From: an uncultured Ruminococcus sp.
GTDB taxonomy: Bacteria > Bacillota > Clostridia > Oscillospirales > Ruminococcaceae
Length of the DNA: 8,560 nucleotides
NCBI GenBank assembly: GCA_945835085.1
Contig: CAMAIG010000040.1
Span: 1 to 8,560, forward strand
Direction: 5' to 3'
Shown here: one piece after another, positions 1 to 5,167 of the stretch
Layout of the letters: each line of letters opens with the position of its first letter
How positions within the stretch are numbered: position 1 is the stretch's first letter
Notes under the pieces: model-generated
What the model was told of the DNA's origin: nothing
Database searches by the model: none
What the model saw: only the letters and a program-made list of their open reading frames with translations
Translations under genes and position numbers: made by a program

Positions 1-19
1 AGCTATACTTATATATACT

Positions 20-48
20 ATAATAATATATTTGTCCCGAAATGTCAA
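20..48 (-). promoter_or_regulatory. Sigma-A type promoter, leftward, for a gene outside the window
   Basis: On the - strand there is a perfect TTGACA (-35, 48 to 43), a 17-nt spacer and TATTAT (-10, 25 to 20). Transcription would start near position 13 and run off the left edge, so the target gene is not visible. The -10 area is extremely AT-rich, so the exact hexamer could shift by a base or two. Confidence 0.55.
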
Positions 49-68
49 TACCCGCAGAGCCATTCGGG
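36..68. promoter_or_regulatory. Imperfect inverted repeat over the leftward promoter
   Basis: CCCGAAATG (36-44) is complementary to CATTCGGG (61-68) apart from one unpaired A, with 16 nt between the arms. The left arm lies in the spacer and the edge of the -35 box of the leftward promoter. It could be a protein-binding site. It is not followed directly by a T-run on either strand, so it is not a convincing terminator. Confidence 0.25.
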
Positions 69-103
69 AAAAGTATGCACTTTTTTAGGATAGCTTTTAG
101 ATA

Positions 104-132
104 TTGACATATTCCGCATTTTGTAGTAAAAT
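104..132 (+). promoter_or_regulatory. Sigma-A type promoter for the sigma/beta-propeller operon
   Basis: TTGACA (104-109), a 17-nt spacer and TAAAAT (127-132) form a near-consensus housekeeping promoter pointing at the sigma factor gene. The predicted start is about 139, which leaves a leader of about 320 nt before the ATG at 459. No other + strand promoter in 1-458 matches consensus as well. Confidence 0.65.
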
Positions 133-253
133 AAATAATGTATTGGCTTATTTATCCATACAGACATGATACCGAAAGCAAAAAAAACGTCCCTTTACAT
201 GGGATAATTTAACGTATATTTTTCCGATATCTGCCGAAAATGGGATTTTGTTG

Positions 254-308
254 TGCAAATTGCATATGACAAGCGTTGTTGTCAGGCGATTTTATGTAAT
301 GTGTTACA
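254..308. repeat. Cluster of three short inverted repeats
   Basis: Three perfect small dyads sit within 55 bp: TGCAA-A-TTGCA (254-264), TGACAA-N6-TTGTCA (267-284) and TGTAA-N4-TTACA (295-308). Each is short enough to occur by chance in AT-rich DNA, but the clustering upstream of a regulatory gene makes operator sites plausible. No binding protein can be named from the sequence. Confidence 0.35.
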
Positions 309-332
309 AAAGTAATTTTTCTTTGCAACAGT

Positions 333-360
333 TTGCACCGCAATTCCCACTATATATATG
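333..360 (+). promoter_or_regulatory. Weak secondary promoter candidate
   Basis: TTGCAC (333-338) and TATATG (355-360) are 16 nt apart within a TATATATATG run. The match is modest. A start here would give a leader of about 90 nt instead of about 320 nt and would place the dyad cluster upstream of the promoter, as in an operator arrangement. Confidence 0.25.
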
Positions 361-418
361 ACAGGGCTCAAATGGAGCGAACATATAAATAGAAAACTCG
401 GTACGATGTCATATCAAT

Positions 419-450
419 CCGCTTTGCTGCAAAAGCGGGTGCGAGGTGAT
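419..450 (+). promoter_or_regulatory. Leader hairpin and ribosome site of the sigma factor gene
   Basis: CCGCTTT (419-425) pairs with AAAGCGG (432-438) around a 6-nt loop. The hairpin ends 4 nt before the ribosome site GAGGTGAT (443-450), which is 8 nt from the ATG at 459. The stem leaves the site itself free, so it may protect or position the mRNA 5' region rather than block initiation. Confidence 0.45.
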
Positions 451-458
451 CTGATACA

Positions 459-986
459 ATGAGCTTGGATTTTACCGCCTCTGTAAGACTGGCACAGGCG
501 GGAGATGCCGGAGCGTTTGCCGAACTTTATTCCCTTGTTTACAAGGACTTGTACCGTATCGCTCTGTTGAACCTGGGCAATCAGCATGATGCTTCCGATG
601 TGGTTAGCGACACTGTTCTGGAAGCCTTTACCTCCATATCAAAGCTCAGAGATGAGAAGGCATTTAAAGCCTGGATCACGAAGATCCTTACCGTAAAGAT
701 AAAAAACAAGCGGAAGGAATATAAACAGATAAGAAATTTTCGTGAGGATATAGACACTCTGGACGAAGAAAAGCTCTCCGATGTTAACAAGGAGATAAAC
801 TACGAAGGGCTTGAGGTTATGGACGGATTCAGGCTCCTGAGCGAAGAGGAGCGTCTGGTGCTGTCACTCAGTGTAGTTTCAGGCTACAGCAGCGAGGAGA
901 TCGCTAAGATGTTCGGTACTAATGCAAATACCGTACGATCTAAAACGGCCCGAGCCAAGTCTAAACTGAAAAAGCTGGTTACTTAG
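459..986 (+). CDS. ECF-type sigma-70 family RNA polymerase sigma factor
   Basis: This 175-aa protein has the two-domain size and layout of an ECF (group 4) sigma factor. Residues 8-85 form sigma region 2, with the typical stretch DASDVVSDTVLEAF (44-57) and an aromatic/basic segment around 66-85 for -10 recognition and melting. Residues 122-172 form region 4, with LLSEEERLVLSLSVVSGYS followed by a helix-turn-helix (145-170: SEEIAKMFGTNANTVRSK) that would read the -35 element. A charged linker lies between. It would direct core RNA polymerase to a small regulon. The ATG at 459 has GAGGTGAT 8 nt upstream. The next gene starts 30 nt downstream in the same direction, and ECF factors are usually co-transcribed with their regulator. 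Which stimulus or promoters it serves cannot be told. Family confident, subgroup not. Confidence 0.9.
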   Translation: MSLDFTASVRLAQAGDAGAFAELYSLVYKDLYRIALLNLGNQHDASDVVSDTVLEAFTSISKLRDEKAFKAWITKILTVKIKNKRKEYKQIRNFREDIDTLDEEKLSDVNKEINYEGLEVMDGFRLLSEEERLVLSLSVVSGYSSEEIAKMFGTNANTVRSKTARAKSKLKKLVT

Positions 987-1016
987 AATTATTCTTGAAG
1001 AAAGGAGGTCGGAAGC

Positions 1017-2963
1017 ATGAGCTTTGACAAAAAGCTTCAGAAAGCTGTTAATGATATCGAGATCCCCGAAGAGCTGTCGCCCGCAAATATAGAGGCAATG
1101 CTCAGAAAAATGGCTCCCGTGCAGGACAGAAATACAGAAAACACTGCCGTGGAAGTACGTTCAAGAAATATCACCGCATCCCGTACAAACCGTGCGGTCA
1201 TCATGAGGACTCTTGCCGCAGCAGCCGCTTGTCTGGCACTGGTTGGCGGATTTGCCGCATTCCATGATAAAACAACTTCTCCCGAGCCGATCGAGAGCGA
1301 GATCGAATACGAAGCTGTCCAGGTACAGACCTATGACGAGCTTTACAGCATTTATACAGGCATTTATCTGAAGAATTCAAACGAAGCCGTAGGCGCAGAG
1401 AATGGCGACGGTGTGGAGATCAAAACCGATGAAACTGCAATCACCGATTTGACAGAACCCGTTCCCGAAGCTTCTCAGCCCCCCGTTTCAGAGGCCGCAG
1501 CCGAAACAGAAATAGAACCGGCAACAACTGAAACCGTAAGGTCGGATTTCTCCGATGCTGACATAGTAAAGAGCGATGACAAGTCGATCTATTACCTTTG
1601 TGCAGGCACCCTTTATGCGGTGGACAAGGAAAACATGACCGTTACAGCGGTCATAACCCCCGAAAATGCACCGTTTGAGATGTATGTCAGAGGCAATTCA
1701 CTGGTGCTTATCAGCGAGGAAAATGCTTCCGACAGCTCAGCTAATACTGAGAAAAATGTCGCTGCAGACATTTATGACACATCTTCGGGTATTCCCGAAC
1801 ACATCAAAACATATAAGCAGAACGGAACCTATATTTCCGCAAGAGTGGATGAAAGCGGCGTTCTGTTCCTCGTAACGGGTTATTCGGATTACAGAGTGAC
1901 CCCTCTTGACGAGAATGCGGAGCTTGAAAATTACGTTCCGGGATATTATATCGACGGCGTTAAGCACTATGTTGCTGCCGGGGATATTTCCGTTCCCAGG
2001 GACGCAAACAATACCGATTATACCGTTGTTTCCTATGTAGACTGCACAGCCCCCGAGAATATCACTGTCAAGGCAGTGCTCGGAAGCAGCAAAAATTCCT
2101 ACTGCTCCGAAACCACACTCTATGTGGCAGGAACAGGCTTCAAGGACGGCAAGGATTATACCACCGTTACAGCCTTTGATATTACGGGCGACACATTGAA
2201 GTACAAGGCGTCAGCAGTGCTGAAGGGCGAGCTTATCAGCAGAAGCAGCATGGCAGAATCAGGCGGCTTCTTCAGAATAGCCTGCCGTACCTTTGACGAA
2301 AACGGTATGGTCGTGACCAACATCTATACTCTCGGCGAGGATCTCACCGTTGCGTCAACAGCGGAAAATCTTCTCCCGGGCGTGATAGTAGGCTCGGTCA
2401 AGTACAATGATAACTATGCAAACCTTACCAAAAAGGGCGACGATGCTCCGATGCAGTCTGTAGATCTCGGTCAGAGCACTCTTGTAGACAGCATGGGCGG
2501 CGATCTGCTTGCAGCTTATGTAAACAAGTTCGGAAACGGACTGGTGGGCATAAGCGCCGTTAAGGACAATGAAGGAAAGCTTACCGCTCTGAAGCTGCAG
2601 ATGTACAGCAATGACGGCGGAAACCTTCTTAATGAGTTTGTCTTTGCGGAGATAACTGACGTCGATTCACCTGCTCTTACAGATAAAAACGCAATGTTTG
2701 TTGATGAGGAGAATAACATTATCGGCATTCCCGTTTCGGGAAAGACCGAGTTCGGCGTTATCAACAGATATTATATCCTTTCATACAGCGAGGATAAGGG
2801 CTTCGAGCAGAAGGGCGTTATCGAGTATAACGACATTGCCGAAAGCTACAGGTTTGAAAGAGCTGTGGTAAATGACGGAGTGCTTATCATAATAGGCAGC
2901 GGCCGCATTGTTACCGTTAACCTTGAGGATATGACAGTTATTGAAACAGTGGATTTCAAGTAA
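1017..2963 (+). CDS. Membrane-anchored protein with C-terminal beta-propeller domain; possible sigma regulator
   Basis: This 648-aa protein has a cytoplasmic N-terminus (1-60), one membrane segment (about 61-82, VIMRTLAAAAACLALVGGF), an acidic Glu/Thr/Pro linker (about 85-175) and a large extracytoplasmic domain. The latter matches the family of secreted proteins with a C-terminal beta-propeller (Pfam Beta_propel): DADIVKSDDKSIYYL (180-194) fits the family's DEADIVKTDGKYIY signature, SVKYNDNYANLTK (460-472) fits its VRF...YVVTF segment, and 551-573 its SxxxxDxxAxxxD...IPV segment. The short cytoplasmic part contains IPEELSPANIEAML (16-29) and has no Cys or His, so it is not a zinc-type anti-sigma domain. 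AAAGGAGGTC (1001-1010) precedes the ATG. It lies 30 nt after the sigma gene, which suggests, without proving, that it senses something outside and controls the sigma factor. The ligand is unknown. Confidence 0.8.
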   Translation: MSFDKKLQKAVNDIEIPEELSPANIEAMLRKMAPVQDRNTENTAVEVRSRNITASRTNRAVIMRTLAAAAACLALVGGFAAFHDKTTSPEPIESEIEYEAVQVQTYDELYSIYTGIYLKNSNEAVGAENGDGVEIKTDETAITDLTEPVPEASQPPVSEAAAETEIEPATTETVRSDFSDADIVKSDDKSIYYLCAGTLYAVDKENMTVTAVITPENAPFEMYVRGNSLVLISEENASDSSANTEKNVAADIYDTSSGIPEHIKTYKQNGTYISARVDESGVLFLVTGYSDYRVTPLDENAELENYVPGYYIDGVKHYVAAGDISVPRDANNTDYTVVSYVDCTAPENITVKAVLGSSKNSYCSETTLYVAGTGFKDGKDYTTVTAFDITGDTLKYKASAVLKGELISRSSMAESGGFFRIACRTFDENGMVVTNIYTLGEDLTVASTAENLLPGVIVGSVKYNDNYANLTKKGDDAPMQSVDLGQSTLVDSMGGDLLAAYVNKFGNGLVGISAVKDNEGKLTALKLQMYSNDGGNLLNEFVFAEITDVDSPALTDKNAMFVDEENNIIGIPVSGKTEFGVINRYYILSYSEDKGFEQKGVIEYNDIAESYRFERAVVNDGVLIIIGSGRIVTVNLEDMTVIETVDFK

Positions 2964-2979
2964 TAAAAGTATTTTAACT

Positions 2980-3021
2980 GCCGCACATTCTGAATGTTTA
3001 GAATGTGCGGCTTGATTTTTT
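2980..3021 (+). terminator. Intrinsic terminator of the sigma/beta-propeller operon
   Basis: A perfect 12-bp stem, GCCGCACATTCT (2980-2991) with AGAATGTGCGGC (3000-3011), encloses an 8-nt loop and is followed by TTGATTTTTT. It begins 17 nt after the stop codon at 2963. The tail also forms the -35 box of the next promoter. Confidence 0.9.
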
Positions 3022-3040
3022 GGGGAGATTGTGGTATACT
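3012..3040 (+). promoter_or_regulatory. Sigma-A type promoter with extended -10 for the sfsA/rsmA operon
   Basis: TTGATT (3012-3017), exactly 17 nt, then TATACT (3035-3040) preceded by TGG (extended -10 TGn). The predicted start is near 3047, giving a leader of about 20 nt that holds little more than the ribosome site GGGAGGG (3056-3062). The -35 box is the start of the upstream terminator's T-rich tail. Confidence 0.7.
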
Positions 3041-3067
3041 TTATAAAACGGCTTCGGGAGGGCAAAT

Positions 3068-3253
3068 ATGGAAAAGCAAAAGCAGACAAACTGCGAAACC
3101 TGCGTTTATTATGTCTATGACGATGATTACGACTGCTATACCTGCCTTGTTGATCTTGATGAGGACGAGATGTACAGGTTTGTGAACGGCTCCAATTATG
3201 CCTGTCCCTATTACCGCCTTGACGACGAGTATGCCATTGCAAGGAAGCAGTAG
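3068..3253 (+). CDS. Small Cys-rich acidic protein (resembles DUF6472)
   Basis: This 61-aa protein is acidic and tyrosine-rich, with five cysteines: CETC (9-12), CYTC (23-26) and a CP at 46-47. Two CxxC pairs suggest a small zinc-binding knuckle, though no metal binding is shown. The pattern CxxCxxYxYD...LDEDEMxRF...CPYYRxxDEY resembles, from memory, the uncharacterised clostridial family DUF6472; a profile search would settle this. GGGAGGG lies 5 nt before the ATG. The stop is followed after 3 nt by sfsA, and the sfsA ribosome site (AAGGAAG, 3241-3247) is inside the last codons here, so the two are probably translationally coupled. It is the first gene of a four-gene operon. Function unknown; no signal peptide or membrane segment. 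Confidence 0.85.
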   Translation: MEKQKQTNCETCVYYVYDDDYDCYTCLVDLDEDEMYRFVNGSNYACPYYRLDDEYAIARKQ

Positions 3254-3256
3254 AGT

Positions 3257-3934
3257 ATGAGATACGGAAAGATCGTTGAGGGGTGCTTTATTTCCCGTCC
3301 AAACAGATTTATTGCACTTGTGGATATTGACGGAGTGACCGAAACCGTTCATGTGAAAAACACGGGACGATGCAGGGAGCTTCTTACTCCGGGTGCAAGA
3401 GTCATACTTGAATGCGCTCCCGAGGGTGCTCAAAGAAAGACAAAGTTCGACATTATCGCAGTTTACAAGGGCGATATGCTTATTAATATGGACAGCCAAA
3501 GTCCCAATAAGGCAGCGACGGAATTTATCCCGAAGCTTTTTGATGGCGTGACGCTGATTCGTCCCGAAACCCGTTACGGAGATTCCCGATTTGACTTTTA
3601 TATCGAAGCGGGAGAACGCAGGATATTTATGGAGGTAAAGGGCTGTACCCTTGAGGAAAACGGTGTGTGCCGCTTTCCCGATGCTCCGACGGAACGGGGA
3701 GTAAAGCACGTTAAGGAGCTTGTAAGGGCGGTTGCCGAGGGCTATGAAGGGTATATTTTTTTCGTCATACAGATGGAAAGAGCAAGGTATTTCACGCCAA
3801 ACAAGGATACTCACCCCGAATTTGCCTCAGCACTGAAAAATGCGTCGGAAAACGGCGTAAGGGTCATTGCCTATACCTGTGATGTTGCTCCCGACAGCAT
3901 GGTGATAAAGGAGCCATGCAAAATAGTTCTTTAA
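3257..3934 (+). CDS. sfsA: SfsA family protein (sugar fermentation stimulation homolog)
   Basis: At 225 aa it is the normal length for SfsA. The N-terminal part (1-80) is the OB-fold-like region with the family signature HVKNTGRCRELL (32-43). The C-terminal part (about 82-225) is nuclease-like and carries RFDFYI (111-116) and MEVKGCTLEENG (125-136). D113, E126 and K128 fit a PD-(D/E)xK active-site pattern, followed by the conserved RFPDAPTERGVKH (139-151). SfsA was named for its effect on sugar fermentation genes in Escherichia coli and was described there as a DNA-binding protein. The fold suggests nucleic acid binding or cleavage, but the biological role remains unclear. It starts 3 nt after the Cys-rich gene and ends 28 nt before rsmA. 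Family identity is very secure; function is not. Confidence 0.95.
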   Translation: MRYGKIVEGCFISRPNRFIALVDIDGVTETVHVKNTGRCRELLTPGARVILECAPEGAQRKTKFDIIAVYKGDMLINMDSQSPNKAATEFIPKLFDGVTLIRPETRYGDSRFDFYIEAGERRIFMEVKGCTLEENGVCRFPDAPTERGVKHVKELVRAVAEGYEGYIFFVIQMERARYFTPNKDTHPEFASALKNASENGVRVIAYTCDVAPDSMVIKEPCKIVL

Positions 3935-3962
3935 GGCATATCGGGTCTGTTAGGAGAATAAT

Positions 3963-4823
3963 ATGGACAACCTTACCAATATAAACGTTATAAAGGATAT
4001 TTTTGAACGCCACGGCTTTACCTTTTCAAAGGCGCTGGGGCAGAATTTCATCGTTAACCCCTCGGTCTGCCCTAAGATAGCAGAGATGGGAAATGCAAAA
4101 GAGGGCTTCGGCGTTATTGAGATAGGAACAGGCGTTGGAGTGCTTACAAATGAGCTTGCAAAGCGTGCAGACAAGGTAGTTGCCGTTGAGATAGACACAA
4201 GGCTCATACCAATTCTGGAGGAAACCCTTGCAGAGTATGACAACGTTCGCATTATAAACGCCGACGTTATGAAAACAGACCTCGGAGCGGTCATTGAGGA
4301 GCATTTCAAGGGGCTTGACGTGGCTGTATGTGCAAATCTCCCCTATTATATAACTTCCCCAATCATAATGTATCTGCTTGAAAGCCGCCTGCCCATAAAG
4401 ACCATCACAGTCATGGTGCAGAAGGAGGCGGGAGTGCGGCTGTGTGCAAAGCCGGGCAGCCGTGAATGCGGTGCGGTCACAGCGGCGGTAAGATATTATT
4501 CCGAGCCTGAGCTGCTTTTCAATGTGTCACGGGGCAGCTTCATGCCCTCTCCCAATGTGGATTCCTGCGTGATAAGACTAAATATCCTTGAAAAGCCCCC
4601 TGTTGATGTGAAAGATGAAAAATTCTTTTTCAAGACCGTACGGGGAGCATTTTCCCAGCGGAGAAAGAACCTTGCAAATTCGCTTTCCTCCTCAATGGGG
4701 ATAGATAAAGCCATGGTAATAAAAAGCATACACAATGCAGGGCTTTCGGAAAATATCCGTCCCGAGCAGCTTTCCCTGGAGGAGCTTGCGGCGGTATCAA
4801 ACGGGCTGTACTGCATGAAATAA
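3963..4823 (+). CDS. rsmA: 16S rRNA (adenine(1518)-N(6)/adenine(1519)-N(6))-dimethyltransferase RsmA/KsgA
   Basis: This enzyme uses S-adenosylmethionine to dimethylate two adjacent adenines in the 3'-terminal hairpin of 16S rRNA during small-subunit maturation. Visible motifs in order: LGQNF (25-29) at the substrate/cofactor edge, the SAM-binding loop EIGTGVGVLT (53-62), the ribose-binding acid in VEID (75-78), D101 in NADV, the catalytic NLPYYITSP (125-133), FMPSPNVDS (183-191) and SQRRKNLANSL (221-231) opening the C-terminal helical domain. The 286-aa length is typical and all key residues are present. The ribosome site AGGAG (3952-3956) is 6 nt from the ATG. It lies in the middle of the sfsA operon. 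Loss of this enzyme gives kasugamycin resistance in other bacteria (known of the family). Confidence 0.97.
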   Translation: MDNLTNINVIKDIFERHGFTFSKALGQNFIVNPSVCPKIAEMGNAKEGFGVIEIGTGVGVLTNELAKRADKVVAVEIDTRLIPILEETLAEYDNVRIINADVMKTDLGAVIEEHFKGLDVAVCANLPYYITSPIIMYLLESRLPIKTITVMVQKEAGVRLCAKPGSRECGAVTAAVRYYSEPELLFNVSRGSFMPSPNVDSCVIRLNILEKPPVDVKDEKFFFKTVRGAFSQRRKNLANSLSSSMGIDKAMVIKSIHNAGLSENIRPEQLSLEELAAVSNGLYCMK

Positions 4824-4838
4824 ACAGGAGATGATATT

Positions 4839-5072
4839 ATGAAAGAAAAGGTAAGAGCAATATGCGAGGACGCTGTAAAGGGCAAGCTTTCGGCAAAGGT
4901 GTTTTATGAAAAGATAAATGCCATTGCGGAGGACGAAAATACCGACGGCGACCTTTCGGCACTTCTTGAGGACGCCATAATGGAGCTTGAAATGGAGGGC
5001 GGTTCCTCTGCGGGAGTGATGAAAAAGGTTATCCGTGAGGCTGCCGAAATGATACTCGAAGGGCTGAGATGA
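4839..5072 (+). CDS. Hypothetical 77-aa acidic helical protein
   Basis: I do not recognise this protein. It is 77 aa, rich in Glu, Ala, Lys and Leu, and looks wholly alpha-helical: a helix at about 1-32, an acidic turn (DENTDGD, 32-38), a helix at 39-53, a Gly/Ser turn (GGSSAG, 54-59) and a last helix 60-77. It has a single cysteine (C9), no signal peptide and no membrane segment, so it is probably cytosolic, perhaps a small helical-bundle or partner protein. It is a real gene by context: ACAGGAG (4824-4830) is 8 nt from its ATG, it begins 15 nt after rsmA, and a terminator follows 32 nt after its stop. A link to ribosome maturation would be guesswork from position alone. Confidence 0.75.
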   Translation: MKEKVRAICEDAVKGKLSAKVFYEKINAIAEDENTDGDLSALLEDAIMELEMEGGSSAGVMKKVIREAAEMILEGLR

Positions 5073-5104
5073 TCGGCGTGTCGCTGAAATCAGATAGTAT
5101 TAAA

Positions 5105-5158
5105 AATGCCATTGCACCTATGACTATGAAAGTCATGGGTACAATGGCATTATTTTTT
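5105..5158. terminator. Long hairpin terminator between convergent operons, likely bidirectional
   Basis: AATGCCATTG...GACT (5105-5125) pairs with AGTC...CAATGGCATT (5131-5151): 21 stem positions with one C/A mismatch and one G-T wobble around a 5-nt loop. On the + strand it is followed by ATTTTTT (5152-5158); on the - strand the stem end and following bases give a run of five T. It sits between the stop codons of the 77-aa gene (5072) and htrA (5168), so it can end both transcripts. Confidence 0.9.
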
Positions 5159-5167
5159 GAATAATAT

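Larger units (their letters stand above)
133..458 (+). other. Long untranslated leader / control region of the sigma factor gene
   Basis: There is no convincing gene in this stretch. It is AT-rich and holds three small dyads (254-264, 267-284, 295-308), a weak secondary promoter candidate (333-360), a possible ECF-like element (GAAC at 379-382, 16 nt, CGGT at 399-402), and a hairpin next to the ribosome site. I do not recognise a known riboswitch class. No intrinsic terminator (GC-rich stem plus T-run) is present, so any RNA control here would more likely act on translation or processing. Confidence 0.45.

Noticed and set aside
166..207. 13-codon open frame in the leader (ATG 166)
   Set aside because: No ribosome site and no codon pattern; too short to support.
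239..268. 9-codon Cys-containing open frame (ATG 239)
   Set aside because: No ribosome site; overlaps the dyads and is expected by chance.
3041..3814. Long open frame (257 codons) on the - strand opposite sfsA and the Cys-rich gene
   Set aside because: It lies opposite two well-supported genes, has no ribosome site and no recognisable domain; it is a shadow of the coding strand's codon bias.
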